DNA of 64,000 nucleotides from Malurus cyaneus samueli (taxonomy: Eukaryota; Chordata; Aves; Passeriformes; Maluridae): positions 33,204,367-33,268,366 of the forward strand of contig CM019219.1 in NCBI GenBank assembly GCA_009741485.1, written 5' to 3'. Below the pieces are notes generated by a model. The model saw only the letters and a list, made by a program, of their open reading frames with translations, had not been told where the DNA came from and ran no database searches. The translations under genes and the position numbers were made by a program. Position 1 is the stretch's first letter. Each line of letters begins with the position of its first letter. This document shows, one piece after another, positions 37,795-50,910 of the stretch.

Positions 37795-38178
37795 TTTCTG
37801 ATTTTGTGCCCTCCAAACCATTCCAGTGCTGAATTTGTGCTGTCCACATAATTTCAGTGCTGAATTTGTTCCATTCAAATTATTCCAGTGCTGAACTTGT
37901 ATCCTCCAAACCATTCCGGTGCCGAATTTGAGCCGTCCAAACAATTCCAGCACTGAATTGGTGCCCTCCAAACCATCCTAGCCCTGAATTTGTGCTGTCC
38001 AAACCATCCCAGCCCTGAATTTGTTCTGTCCAAACCATCCCAGCGCTGAATGTGTGCCCTCCAAACCATTCAAATACTGGATTTTGTGCCCTCCAACACA
38101 TCCAGTGGCTTGAGATGTGCTGTCCAAACCAATTCAGTGCTGAATTTGTGCCCTCCAAACCATTCCAGTGCAGAATTT
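37795..38178 (+). repeat. Minisatellite, 31-bp unit, ~12 copies
   Basis: Units of 31 bp of the form 'atttgtgccctccaaacc' + 'attccagtgctga' in which gccctcc and gctgtcc variants alternate irregularly. Two units near 38,070-38,120 are lengthened or shortened. Because 31 is not a multiple of three and few units carry stops on the minus strand, three overlapping repetitive minus-strand frames (37,768-38,158) open there. They encode Trp/Gly/Asn/Ser-rich repeats and are artefacts of the array. Confidence 0.95.
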
Positions 38179-39282
38179 GCCTCCACGCAAAGAAGACGCC
38201 TGTGGAGTCCTGGCATCACATTGACTGGCAAAAATCAAATCTCAGAATAAAGTCAGGAAATAAAAAACATCAGACACAACTTAGTGTTGTGCTTCAATCA
38301 ATGCTCCAAATTTATCCCATGGGGAAAATGGGAGAGGTTACATCACCAGTCACCAGACAAAGTGATCCATTGGTCCAGCTTTAGGGGGACTAATCAATAT
38401 TTCCTGTCCTTGCCCCAGAATTCCCTCTGCTCCCCACAGGACAGCCTGCTCCAAGATATACAATGCCACCTGAAAGAAAAGCATTTCAAATAGGGCCCTG
38501 CTTCTATCCTCAGCTCTGCCAAAGGCTCAGATGCCAGAACACAGAATATATTCCTAAACCTATGGAAGGCCCCAGGCAGGGACGGGCTGCAAGCACTTGG
38601 GAGTACAAGAGCAGAATTCAAAATCACAGATGAGGGAATGTTCTGTATTCAAAGAAACTAAATTCAGAGTGAAACAAAACCCCCAAAGCAACAAAATCCC
38701 CAAACTTTCCCAAGAGAAAAGCCCATTTGGGGGAGGAAAACCAATGCCCAAATAAACCAAGGACTAGATGGTGAATCCCAAAACAGGATACATTATTTAT
38801 ACCATTATATATACCAATTATATTAATTAAACAAATTAATGCAATGTGATTATCAATGATCATGCATGTAGACAATGCTCAGGCTGTAATGCACTCACTG
38901 AAAAGCTGGATTCTCTTTCCCTTGCTCTACTAGGGCTTCAGAAAGCTATTTTCTAGCACAACACTGCCATAAAATTATAAACCAACAGGTACAAAGGAAC
39001 CATCTAGGATAACAAAATTATTAAGATGCATGATTAGTGATAAAAAAAGCATAATAAAAGAAGAATAAAGATGTCGGATGTGGCCTTTTTCAAAGATTAC
39101 AAGGATGCTGACAATCAAGGGTCCAAGTCCTCTGTGATGGCTCTGCTGAGGACAAAGTCTCAATGTACCTAAATATGGGCAAAGAAAACCCTGTTAAACC
39201 CAAATCTCTCAATGCAGAAAGGAGGTGAGACTTCCAGTGCTGCAGGATTCTAAAAAGAGGTTTGATAAACACCTTTATTAAA

Positions 39283-39411
39283 AGGAAATGTCCTGGGTGG
39301 GCAGGAGGCCTGGGGCACAGGGTGCCCAGAGAAGCTGTGGCTGCCCCTGGATCCCTGGCAGTGCCCAAGGCCAGGCCGGACCTTGGGGCTGGGAGCAGCC
39401 TGGGATAGGAT
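39283..39411 (+). mobile_element. CR1 LINE fragment
   Basis: A 130-bp internal piece of the CR1 3' region: 'gggcacagggtgcccagaga', 'agctgtggctgcccctgg' and 'caaggccaggccggacc' up to 'gcagcctggga'. It lacks the terminal 3' tail, so it was cut at both ends. Confidence 0.85.
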
Positions 39412-41930
39412 TGCAGGAGAAACAGAAAAAACCTGGACACAGTTCCTCAGCCAGCAGGTCACAGGCTCCTGACATAAACACAAGCTTTTCAGCAGGAACA
39501 CAGACTGTCTTCGAGAAGTAAACACATGATGGAACGCCCTTCTGGAACGAGAACATGGCTGGAAGCAGCTGGAAGCACAAGGACCCTGGAAACCCATGAG
39601 GCAGCTCATTTCCTGGCTTTGTAGCTCTTTTTATTAACAAAAGCAAGAGCAGATCAAAATTCAGAAGCTCAGAGACTTTCAGGCCAGCAAGCACTCCTGA
39701 TTCTCAAAACACCCAGGAGAATTTCCTTCTTTACAGCTATTAAACAACAGTGTATGAGGATTGTGTTTGTTTTTGATTCTCTAGACTAGATAATACGTCA
39801 TCACAGAGTGTAACCAACCTGTGCAATTGGCCCTAGGCCTGATGTGGCAGCCTGTCCAATCACCTCAGCTGCAATGGATTGGCTCTAAAAACACAGGGGC
39901 AGGATTCCTTTTGCTGGAGAAGAAAGGAGAAATTTCTAGACATTCCTCACAGCAGCCATCTTTGTCAGTTTCTTTGTCCCATTCCCCCCCCACCACAAAA
40001 ATTGGACCAAGTAACCATGACAATCTGCACTAAAACAAAACCTGCCAGAAAGGCTTGTTACACAAATCCTTCCTACAGTACTGGACTAAACCTGCACAAT
40101 GCCTCGCATCAACTCTGCTATCACTTACAGTTAATTATGAAGTAACTAAAACTAAATCTTTGAATTTCTTTGCATACAAGACACTTTTCCTTTTTTACTC
40201 CCAGAAGATTTATGAACTATTGCAGGAATCAAAATCATTATTAGAGTAATTAGGAATCCTCTATAGTGATTAAAATCTCTGGAATACCCTGTAATCCTTT
40301 TGCGAACTAACAAGTTCTGATTGTGTTGCATTCTTATTTTTACTCTTAGGCGGGAGAAGAAACCCTTAATCCCCTTGTCCCCAGGGATCCATCCTTGAAT
40401 CCTGATACTTAGAATGGGCTCAATCTGTCTAAGCCCTTTAAAATGTATTAGGAATGAGGAAATCTGATCTGAATCCTGACTTCTCTTCATTGTTGCTTGC
40501 AGTCAGCACTGTCAGGTAAATGCACATCCATCCTCCACCCAAGAACATCCAGGGACAGGGCTCGTGTTGCTCCAAGACTTTAGGGTCCCGAATCACCAGT
40601 GAGTCCCCTCACAACGAGCATTTCCCACTCTCTGCTCTGCTGTGCAACCCTTCTCAGGTCAGTTTTCCCACTGTATGTATTTCCTCTTTCCTTTAGAAGC
40701 AGCTTGGCTTGGTTCAATCGCCGGGAGAATCTTTTCCAATTCATTGTGTGCCTCAGACTGTGTGCTAATCTCACACGCAGAGACAGCTTTTTACACCAAG
40801 CAGGATCCAACCTCATTCCTGTGACATCTTCTCCCTGAAACAGCTGGGGCTGTTCCCAAAGTGTTATCTGCAGAGTAGACTTGAATTTGAGGTTTTAAGA
40901 ATTTAAGGTTAACTTGAAGGTGGAACTCTGATTCAGGTATGGGCCATGAGCAGTCACTGTGCATATGAAGCCAGTGCTTAATTCCAGAAGCTCAACAGCA
41001 CATCTCAGCAGAGGCCAACACAATCCAGCTCCCTGGAAGCTTGCCCAAGACAGGAACCAGGAGGAGGAGGAGAGGAACTTGGAGACTCTGGATTTTCTGC
41101 ATGCCCTTATTACTGTGTGAAGGAGCTCTTCATATGCACCCACCTCTCTCAGAACACTGGACCTTTCAGCTGGAGGGAAGTCACGATCACAGCCAACTGG
41201 GAAAGGGTGGGAAGGCGAAAAAGAGCAGCTGGATTCCAAAAGACTTGACATTAGACAAATATCAAGCAGGGCACAATCCAGCATGTAGCAGGAAATGATG
41301 CATCATAGCACCCAATAATCTTGTCCTTGCTAAGAAAAACCACTCAACAGAAGCAGGGTTCCCAGAATTTGATTCACGGTCCCATTCCCAGTTGCACTGA
41401 GATATGCAAACACCATCTTCCAACCATTTAATTCGGTTCCACTTAGAGAAGAGGCAAACAAGATCACATGTGCACATCCTATGAAGAAGTCATTTTTGTT
41501 CTCAGCTCCCAGAATTCTGGCAGCAGTCAGACTGACCCAGGAGTTCAGGGCAGCCCGGCCATGTGTCTGCTCCACAGCACTGTGCTGCATCCTGGCTGAA
41601 CACCACAAAAAGTGTGTCAGGGGCACAGCTGCCAAACGACCCTCTTGGCCCCACTCCTAGGATCTGATTCACATGGTTTTTCTAGGTCCCATGCTGAAAC
41701 CATGTATGTCTTAAGGCTGAAATCAAGAGCAGCAGATATCAAGGAAAGTTGAGAAGCTCCCTGGGAAGTGATACAAGAGGCAGAGGAAAAAACCATGAAA
41801 AAACACACAACACCATCAGCCGGACACCTTTAGTTATGTGGTGTAAATGCAGAGCAATCCCCAAACCAATAGGTACCCATGTGGAGGGGGAGGACTGGAA
41901 GCTCATGGAATAATAAGTGCCTCACTGAAA

Positions 41931-42349
41931 TGATGCCCCCGGATTCCAGCTTCTCTGTTTCCATGTCTGCTGTACCCTGTAACTCTTCAGTGATAATCCA
42001 GACTCCGCAGACAGTGCTGAGCTCCTGCTCTCCATTTTTACACAAAACAATTCCTCTGCAGCCCCAAACTCAAGGACACCTCCACTGTGCCCAAGAGATG
42101 GAAACAACAGAGAATTGGGGGAGCCAACTTGGAGCTCATTGGCTGAGCTGCAATTGGAGGATTCAGCCCCGATGTGCAAATGGACAAACTGAAAGGGTGA
42201 AAAACCCGGGCCATTGTCCATTGTGGGTGCAGCTCCTGGGTGGGTTGGGACTGCCCTGATGGCCTGAAGGCCCTGCAATGAATACAGTTACTTTTTATTC
42301 TCTCAATTTTTTCCAGCCTCTGTTTTGGGTAAGCTGAATTCAGGCATCA
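41931..42349 (+). mobile_element. TGATGCC-family LTR-like repeat, block A copy 1
   Basis: Runs from TGATGCCC to AGGCATCA, about 419 bp. The terminal 7-8 bp are inverted repeats. Flanks ('ctgaaa' before, 'aaagga' after) show no target-site duplication. It was evidently present before block A was duplicated, since the same flanks surround all three block A copies. Confidence 0.65.
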
Positions 42350-43430
42350 AAAGGACAGGAAATGCCAGAGAACATTAAACAATGTTCATGTATGTAAAGG
42401 AAAATAAGAACCCTTAATAAATGCAAATTTCCATGGATATTAAGGCAATTGTGCTAGGGAGGTGAAGGGCGGAGTTTCAGTATCTACAGACGAGCCACAG
42501 CCCCAGCAGAAAAACACTTCTCTCTGTTTACCTAAAGAATCACCCCTGAAATCTTTCAATGAAACACCTGCAGCTAGGAGAAAGGACCTGAAACACCTCA
42601 CCCCCCCACCAGGGTTTCTCATACACCTTCCACAACCAGGCTGGTTCACCCAGCAGAACTGCTTCCTAAAAGATGTAATAATGAGCCAGAACCTCTCAGC
42701 CTCCTTCTCGTGCTTCCCAGGGACAAACCTCATTTATTGGTGAGTGACATGTAAATGCAGGAAAATGGTTTTATAACACACAGATGTAGCAAAAACACAT
42801 GGTTGAGGTGTCTATTGCATAAAATGATAGAGTACTGAATAACTAATGTAATAATGAATAGAAATAGTTAATGGTGGCTCAAGTCACATCTATAATTTTT
42901 GCTCTTATTCAGTCAGGCACTGCACTACACTTAAAAACCTCCTAAAAGGCATTTACATTGTGCCCTGTCACTAATTAATCCTCTTTAATAAAAGGCTTTG
43001 GAGAATCCTGTCATTTGCCTGTGCCATCTGAGCAGAACCCATTAGCATTCTGGTGCAACACAATGGCTGTATCACATCACCATGCCACAGCTGTGCAGCA
43101 ATGTGTGAAACAGACCCAGCAGCAGCAGCAGCACGCTGGCAGGAGCAAGAGCTCGGTGAAAACCAAACCCTGCACAGGTATTGTCAATGAGCAATCCAGA
43201 AACAGACTGTGCAACACAGAGGTAAGAAACACCACTTCAACTCTCTGCTTCGGTCGCTGTGTAACTCTGATTGAGTAAAACTAAAAACAAGAGGAATGTC
43301 GCTCCAGGTTCCTGTGAAAATTGTCATTATCAACAGAAAGAGCCAAAACATATAACTAAAGAGCAATTGAAGTTATCTGATTAATTATTTTCCATTTACA
43401 AGCTGCAATTTGTCTCAGGAGCTAGGATGA

Positions 43431-43445
43431 GCGTGTACTACACGC
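43431..43445. repeat. Short perfect palindrome
   Basis: GCGTGTA-C-TACACGC, 7-bp arms around a single base. It is kept exactly in block A copy 3 at 63,534-63,548. It is CpG-containing in otherwise CpG-poor DNA. Function unknown. Confidence 0.8.
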
Positions 43446-43890
43446 GCTCCTTGGAATTTATTCCTGATAAGTTGTGGTTAGGCTCTCGCCTCCCTCGGTG
43501 GTTTTGATGGTGAGTTTCTCAGCAGGTGTTTTTCAGTTACTGGGAAAATGGCTAAACCCTGCGGCTTCTTCTCCTCATCTCTTGCCTCTGCTCCTGCCTA
43601 CTCTCTCTTTCTCTTGGACACCCTCCCATTTTGTCTCTTAAACAGACGTTTTGTGCACATTTGTGGCGACTAGGGAACTCCAAAGACAATGAGTCAGACT
43701 GGGACTCATTTTTCGGATAATCTTACAAGCTCCTGGGCAAAGAGACATGCATTAATATTAATGGATATATCAACATTCCTATCATCCTCAGCCCTCGGAA
43801 AACTGAGAGTCAACAGGCGTGAAAATCAATGTTAAGGCATCAGGTAATCGGGATATGGCCAGAACAGCAACAAACATTCCTGGGCTGGGG

Positions 43891-45451
43891 AAAAGGCAGA
43901 TGGTACCCAAGGGTCACCAGAAAACCCACAATTCATGGCAGAAGCAGGGCTGGCCTGACCATGGCACAAGAGAGTAACCAAGGGAACAATTCAAGCAGAA
44001 TCGCAGCAGGAAATGATCATCATTTCTTGCTGTGATTGAACCCATTTCTGTCTATTATGTTTGGATGGGTGAAGAACACTGCTTCAGACCCTTCTTTCAC
44101 CTTTCAATTTCATGCTGTCAACAGTCACCAGAGCACAGAGGAAAGAGTTGCCCTTTGTACTAGTCTCGATTGATGCTCTAGGAATGAATGAATGAATAAC
44201 CACTGTCTTTAGTGTCAGAATAATATATGCAGGGTTTCAATACAGTGCCAAATTAAGCATCAAGGTATCAGTCTGATTTTTTCAAGGTTACATACAACAG
44301 CTATTTTGGAGTTTCTTCTGAAAAATTGAAAAAATGGCAATTTCGGTAATACAAGAAAAAAAAGTCCAGTTTACTCCCATGGGAAACAGAATAGGTTTTA
44401 TTAATGGTGTGCATTTTAAATTTTGACAGACATTGTACTGTGGCTGAACATGATTATCTTCCAGTGCAAAAAAACTACTTAAAGTACCCATCAATTTCTT
44501 TCCAGACCTTCTTCTTTTTTAAACTGTTCTAACAGAGAATGCAGTTCTTTTAAAGCGTGTCAACCATACAAATCAGTATACTCAACCCTGGGCTTTTTTT
44601 AATTTTAATTTCGTTGAGAGGAATGCCTCCTCTCATAGATAGTATGTTATTTTGTAATTTCACTCATACCAAAATGACTTTTCCAGCTCCTTCACATCAG
44701 TTTCTTCCTGCTTCAGCTCACCACAAGCAAGGCCAGTTGTCTCTGCCATGAGTAAAAGCCACAAGCTCACAGCAGTGCAGGTGACTTCAATCACTGAGGA
44801 ATTTCTAGCTGCACAGGGCTGTGCAGGGAGCATTGGATAAGGCTATAAATTGTCTGCACAACCCCACTGCCATTTAACCTTCATCTGTCTTGCTTTTTCC
44901 AAACAGATTGTCATCAGTTCGTACCAATCCGAAAATGTACTGAGGGGTCTGTTGGAAAAAGGATCGAGGGCTGCAGTCCTACAGTCAAGGCTAATAACTC
45001 AGTATTCATTACCCAAAGTCGTCAAGACAGCAAGATATAATAGATGGGCACTTGAATGTCTTCACAGCTTCCGCTGCCAGTGACCAGTCGTATCTGGTGT
45101 GCAGGACCCGCACTTTGTGCTACCACCCTCCTCATAGACAGATAGCGCTTCTTTGTTTCAGAACCTTCCCGTACAGGTTTTATCGACTTTTCTTAAACAA
45201 TAAAAATCTGGCATAAATACAACCCATTCATTTCCTCCCAAAGACAGAATTCCATGTACTGTGGTAGACCAGGAGATAAATCTTTCAGGAGCTGATTCAG
45301 TAAAATGAGTAAAAATCTTAGTCTCTCTATCCAATTCCTCAAGCCATTCATAAGCACGTAAATTTCAAATAAGCTTACTCGGCAATTGTGCAGTTGTGTG
45401 TACTGCAGAGTTTGTGCAACGTCAGAGCTGCAATGAACACAGAAGAGCCTG
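43891..45451. other. Intergenic sequence between duplication blocks
   Basis: Not seen elsewhere in the window. A GAAT tandem run lies at 44,182-44,197. Frames up to 88 codons are unremarkable. The interval 44,890-45,190 is a little more CpG-rich but gives no exon that I can support. Confidence 0.5.
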
Positions 45452-46344
45452 AGAAGCACAACACCGCTGCTTGGCCCTGGTTGACCTGCTTCGCACCTGC
45501 CACTCCCGCGGACTCATCCTTGAGATGAGATCCCAGGGCTTTTCCTGGGATCTTCCCAAGAACACAAAGCAGGAAGGTGGATGGGTTGGGGGGAGACTGG
45601 AATGTTCATCAAGTTTCAGCTTCAACCCAGCACAGATCTTTGGTGAGGAAGGAGACAGGAGGCCACGGGGATTACCTTCCTTCCTTAATCTCTTTGAAAC
45701 TTCTGCCTGAGCTGCTTCTAAGGGATTACTCAGAGGATAGGGAGAAAAGAAAAGGCAATGACTGCCAAGGCGTGGGATGGACTGGAGCTGGGTCAGATGG
45801 AGAATTCAGGCTCCTTCAGATTCTTCCTGCCAGATGGAATCCCTGAGACAAGCCTGTCCCCAGGCCTGTGAGACATGCCACCAAACACTGGCATTCTGGA
45901 AACGAGCAATTGTTTCAGGCAGCTCAGCAGAACCGACTTTCTGTGGTGGCTGGTCTGCTGTAATCCTCTCCAGCAGCACAGCCAAGCCAATAAATATTGC
46001 AAGCAATGCATGCTCACAAGAAGCACTTTGCTCAGAGTATTTTGCCATTTCAAGTACATATATGCTTCACTAAGTTTTTAATGAACAATTGTGCAGCTCT
46101 TGAGACAAACTGATATTTTGCCCAGCAGCTGGAGGCATTCGAATTTCAGTCTGTGCGGGCTGAATGATCCTCTGTCCATCTGCTCCTCGATGGCCGACGA
46201 AGGAGCTCCTGAGGAAACTCCATCAGTCAGGAAGGACAAGAGGGGTGGAAACACGTGCGCTTCTTGGTGCTGATGCTAAGAGTTTTTACGGCTTGGAGTT
46301 TTCCTCAGTCCAATGCTGACATAGACTGAACAGGCATTTTTGCC

Positions 46345-46359
46345 GTTGCCGATGGCAAC
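46345..46359. promoter_or_regulatory. X-box paralog with 3-bp spacer
   Basis: GTTGCC-GAT-GGCAAC: both RFX half-sites are intact and the spacer is one base longer than at 32,618. Canonical X-boxes tolerate spacers of about 0-3 bp, so binding could persist. The extra G may simply be a consensus error. Confidence 0.45.
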
Positions 46360-47589
46360 AGCCGGCAGGGAATGTTCCAACAGCTCGGCCGTTGGCACAA
46401 CGCCGCTCTTTATCTTGCTCAATTCTCTTAACATTCATGCTCCCCAGAAATCCATCACTCGGACTGGTCGACTTCCACACAACCTCTGACCCAATCCTGC
46501 TCCTCTACTGGAAAGGACCTGCACAACCAGGCACGCGCTCTGTTGGCGCACCAACGAAGAGCCAGGAGTGGCCACTGAGCTCCTCTCTGCGCTCCCAGCG
46601 ACACGTGCTCTTCACAGTCCATGGTAATCACAGGCCCAGCCCCACAGAACAGTGCTGAAATCACCCAGATCCAAGCAAACTGCCTTTTGGCAAACTTCGT
46701 CCTACTCGTTTTGTGACTTCAAGTGCGGTCTCAGTCACCTCCTGCACGGTCTCCTGCAATGCAAAGAAGAGACTGGAGACTCTCTCGACCTCGGCACGAG
46801 ATCCTGCTGCTGCTCTCTCAGAGCAGCCACTGGTGAAGCCATCAGGGGCAGCAGCACAGGGGAGCACAGAACACCTTCCTGGAATGCTGAATCAGTGCCA
46901 TGCTCCCCGGGATTTGGTGGTGGTGGTTGTTTTTGTTCTTTGTTTTACCTGTACGATTCTCATATAAGTGCTGAGTTTGCCTGTGCTGGAAGGGCTGCAA
47001 GTCAGTCCCGTGCAGAACTCAAGGGCTGAATGAGACCTTGGTGAGGTCACTGAACACTCTCCTGATCCAAAACCATGTCTTGTGGCCTTCATCAGGACAG
47101 ACAACAAACTCGTGATCACTATTTCCTGCGCTGGTACACGAAGAAGTTTAAGCCACACACACAAGCAGAAAAAATTTATTTATGGCAAATTTATCCTATG
47201 TGCATATTCTCACAGGAAAACACTCACAGAAATGAAGATCTATAGGAAATTCAATCTCATTTTCTTCCCTCTTGCTCTAAAGACCCTTCTGTCCTCTCTG
47301 CCAAGAGAGTCACGATGCCAACTTGGCTGTGGCATCTGAATGTTACAGGGCTTGCTAACCCAATCTGTTGCTCATCCCTGGAGTGTTGGTGTCTGCTGAG
47401 TGGCAGCGAAGAGCTCTGCTGTGATCACTCTGTGCCAGAGCTGGATGAATTCTGGCTGGCACGGCTTTCTTGCCCGTTGCTGGCTCCCTCAGCCCTGGCA
47501 GCAGGAGGAACCTCTAAACGGTGCTCACGTAGTGTGGAGGTCGAAAGCTGGCATTGCAGCCTGCAGGTGCTGAATAGCTGAATTCAACC

Positions 47590-48035
47590 ATAATAGTGTA
47601 CCCCTGAGATTGGAAAAACAAAAGGGAGTCTGAAATCTGGATGAGGAGGACAAGACAGGAGGAGGACATTACGAAAGCAACACGACTGAGCAGCCCTTGA
47701 CTGCTTGGGAAAGGAGAATTGGAAGTTGAAGAAGAGTGGTGATAGGGCAGAATGCCAAAGACTGAGCAAAATCGGAGAATTAAACGACACGCAGCTTTGC
47801 AACACACAATCATATGCTGATGAGAGAAGCGGGCTGCTAGTTAGCCAATAGACAATTGCCATTATGTGAAGATAGTATCCACTGTTGCAAATAGATAAAA
47901 AGGGCTCAGCCATATAAGCTCTGTCGTGTCTGTCTGGTCTGTCTGTCTGTGTCTGTCTGGTGTCTGGTGTGTCTGTGTCTTTTGCTCATTAATTTATGTC
48001 ACGTTGTCTTCCTAACTGTGACACATGGATCTCAA
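47590..48035 (+). mobile_element. LTR-like unit, block B copy 2
   Basis: Counterpart of 33,868-34,312. It retains the CCAAT and TATA-like motifs and a tctg/tgtc-rich tract (47,925-47,985). The AATAAA is replaced by 'catataagct'. Edges are approximate. Confidence 0.45.
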
Positions 48036-49812
48036 CAGTCATCAGCACCACAAACTGGCCTGCTCCTGGAGTGGTGTTTAAAGCCGCAGATTATTGAAAT
48101 GCCAACTTTGTGCTCTGGTGGTCTTTCCCACAGCCCTTGTGAAGCTTTGGAGTGATCTCAACTGTTAGGTGGTTAGCTGTCTACTTGTCAGAGCTGTCCT
48201 TTCCAGAGGAACCCGGGAGTCAGGCAGGAGGTCAACCTCATCTGCCTCACCCCAGCAAGCTCCCAGTGAATGGTGGACACTCACCATAAAATACAATGCA
48301 CAGCAGCAAACCATAAGTGAAAAACCCGTGTGGCAGCCTACACCTAGAGGTATTTTGTAGGATGGAACTGTTAAAATAAATGTTTTTTCCTTTCAACAGA
48401 ATTTTGTTCTTCTGGAGATGTATCAGGCTTTGAACTGTTAATCATGCAAACGCCTAGTGCAATCTGTTTAAAAGCCAAACTTCCCTCTTCCTCCAGATTG
48501 TTTTTTGTAACACACAGCAGAAGGGCTTTTGTCTGCTCAGATATGAAACCAACATAGCTCTGCCACTTTTTTGAAGAGTATAATTGAATTAATTAATGCC
48601 AGTTTTTTGAGAACACTGAATCTTTACCAATCCTCTCAAGGAAGCTTCCATATAAAACAAAACAATAACAACCCAAATGAAGCCAAGCCAGGAAGAGAGC
48701 ACGTAGAGAGCAAGACTCAACCACGGTTAAGTTCACCAGGACTACACAAGTCACAGAATTAAATAAGAGCAGGCAGCTTTGAGCCATCTGAGAGCCTAAT
48801 ATGTGGCATTTAAAGCTAAAATTCAGCACTTTCACAGTAACTCTGCACAACGTTCAGCCACTCAGAAACATGTCAGATAAAATTATGTTTAACATTTCAG
48901 AGCATATTTTGAAAAACTCCAAAATTTTTTCTCTTATAGGTTCCTGTCTAACATGCTTTAGGCAGGAAATACTTAAAGAAGTGCTGATCTGTAAGCTTCT
49001 GTGTAGAATTACATACAGTCCTACCCATAATTATTCTGCCAGGATACATATCTGGCTTTTCCAGTATATTTCTGGTTGCTCTCCAGGTTTCCCCACCTGT
49101 GCTGGCAGCTGACTCTTTCGTTCCCTTTTCTACTCCTCAAGGTGAAGACTCCATTTGAAAATTTTGTAATGCAAAGACCATTTGAAAGATATGCATTTCC
49201 AGCTGCTCCAGCAGCTGCTGTCCAGCCTCATCTGACAGCCTGATATAAAATCCTGAATCTGCTCTCAGTCAGCAATCGAGAGGCAAAGGCAACTCCCCAA
49301 CCAGAGCAAGGAACCAAGCAGCTCTGAAACTTAGAAATCGAAAAAACCTGCTCAAGAGATTCGACTGTCAACCAAAAGGAAAAAAAAACCAACAGAAAAA
49401 CAAAAAACCACCAAGTTTTCAAGACAGGTCTGAGGCTCACTGACACAAACATTGTGAAAAATGCAAGCAATTCTGCTAACTCCATCATCTGTCACAAACA
49501 TTGGCACAGAAGCCAAGGGGTAAAATCGAGAGTGAGTACACAGAGACATAATAATTAGGTACTTAAATATGCCTTAAATGCTGATGAGTGCCTGTGTCTG
49601 CTTTGCCCTCTTTCCTTTCCGTGTGTTAAGTCACCATCCCAGTGTGAAGGCTTATTTCTTGTTTTTCTCCTGAGCCATCCTGAGAAATGAACCAACAGCA
49701 GTGAATTCTTCTCCAGTTCCTCCTGCTCAAGGCCTGTATATCTGCTCCCAGAACTAGCTGGGCTTTCTAACTGACATCCATTAAAACCTCATTCCTTACA
49801 ACCAGCACTGGG

Positions 49813-50070
49813 TATGCCTTAGGATTTTTTAGCTTCGATATTTCATGTATCATGTTCTTGACCTTCTCCAGTTGCACAGCACTAAAGCCCTGTTCTCCAT
49901 CTTTAGAAAAACACTTCCTCTCTGAGCCTGAAATCAAGGACACTCACTGCTCAGAGCCCCAAAATATGGAAACAACAGTGAGTTGGGGGAGCAATGCTTG
50001 GGGTGGGTGACACTCATGCACTGAAGTGTCATTGGAGAAACTGGACCGCCTATGTGTTCATGAGACATAA
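49813..50070 (+). mobile_element. Diverged TGATGCC-family element, block B copy 2
   Basis: Counterpart of 36,147-36,405, with additional small gaps, including one that removes the G of the terminal TGATGCC. Confidence 0.5.
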
Positions 50071-50910
50071 ACTTCAGCAAGCAGAGCTTCAGGAAAAGAG
50101 AGGACGGAGGTTTTTAGGAACATAATGCAAACCACTACCAGAAATGGGGGTGTGTGCATCCTCAAGCAAGATGGGGAAAGATTGAACGCTTCCCCCAACC
50201 ACCCCAACCCCTGAGCTCCTATACCTCAGAGTTTATTCTCTGAACATAAAAACGAACAGTCAGCTTCCACAAGCACTGGGCCACACATCTGAAATGCTGT
50301 AGCTGTTCGTTATGGCTAATTTATAATTCATCTTCCTCTATCAGTCATCACAGGAGGATTTTTGATAATTAAGTAATGGATAATTGGTATTTTTTCTGTG
50401 TTTGCAATGAAGATCAGTGTTTTAGAAGTGCCCGCCTGGTTGTGGGCACAAAAGAGATGAGCTTTCCTCCTTCCTTCCCAACAAGTGGCCCTCTCAGCAC
50501 CCACAGCCCTGTTCTTGGCCACCTGTGCACCAATACCTTGGCTCAGCTTGCATGGTCTGGTGTTCCTCCTGCTCCCTCCTCCCCAGTCTGGGGTGGGGTC
50601 TGTGGACTCTGGGGTCTCCACATCTCATGGCTCCCTGCTTCCTCCCTCCGGTCGAGATGTGAACAGGGAGCTGCCCTATCCTCACCATGGGAGCACTGGC
50701 AGCAGCAAGGACAGGGATTCAACTCCCCTGAGAGGGTCTAAAATGGAACAACTGGACATAGGAAACAATGAGGCTTCATTATGACTATTTTAACTAACTG
50801 GCACCTATACCTATGAAAAAGCCCATGAGCACTGGTATGGCTCCAGCCACAACCCACTCCGATGCCAATAAGGCTTTTGGAAACAGCTAAACAACTGCAT
50901 TATTATTCAC

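Larger units (their letters stand above)
37279..39783. other. Unique spacer between block B and block A
   Basis: About 2.5 kb with no visible similarity to the equivalent spacer at 50,911-53,415. It contains a 31-bp minisatellite and a short CR1 piece (annotated separately). Otherwise it is AT-rich noncoding DNA. Confidence 0.7.
39784..43890 (+). repeat. Segmental duplication block A, copy 1
   Basis: About 4.1 kb beginning at 'actagataatacgtcatcac'. It recurs at 53,416-56,818 and 59,778-64,000. Anchors: 39,784/53,416/59,778, 41,931/55,565/61,982 and 43,015/56,661/63,105. It holds a TGATGCC element, a short CAG run (43,117-43,133) and a small palindrome (43,431-43,445). No gene was recognised. 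The true right end may lie beyond 43,890, because copy 3 runs off the window there. Confidence 0.93.
45452..50910 (+). repeat. Segmental duplication block B, copy 2 (indel-rich)
   Basis: Direct copy of 31,700-37,278, about 120 bp shorter, with single-base gaps every few tens of bases and fewer substitutions. This signature is typical of low-coverage long-read consensus. Features of copy 1 are altered: the X-box spacer is 3 bp instead of 2 (46,345-46,359) and the putative start codon is lost. The LTR-like unit keeps its TATA-like motif (47,893-47,901) but not AATAAA. The TGATGCC element begins TATGCC (49,813). All frames here should be treated as unreliable. Confidence 0.9.

Noticed and set aside
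37795..38178. Regularly spaced similar units resembling a CRISPR array
   Set aside because: Units are head-to-tail 31-bp repeats without unique spacers, in vertebrate DNA; it is a minisatellite.
37279..39783. Spacer 1 as an inversion of spacer 2 (CR1 in opposite orientation at mirrored positions)
   Set aside because: Reverse-complement comparison of the ends, the 31-bp minisatellite and the TTTGG tract shows no match; the mirrored CR1 positions appear coincidental.
39784..43890. Block A as a full endogenous retrovirus
   Set aside because: Only one LTR-like element per copy, placed internally, and no gag, protease, polymerase or envelope resemblance in any frame.
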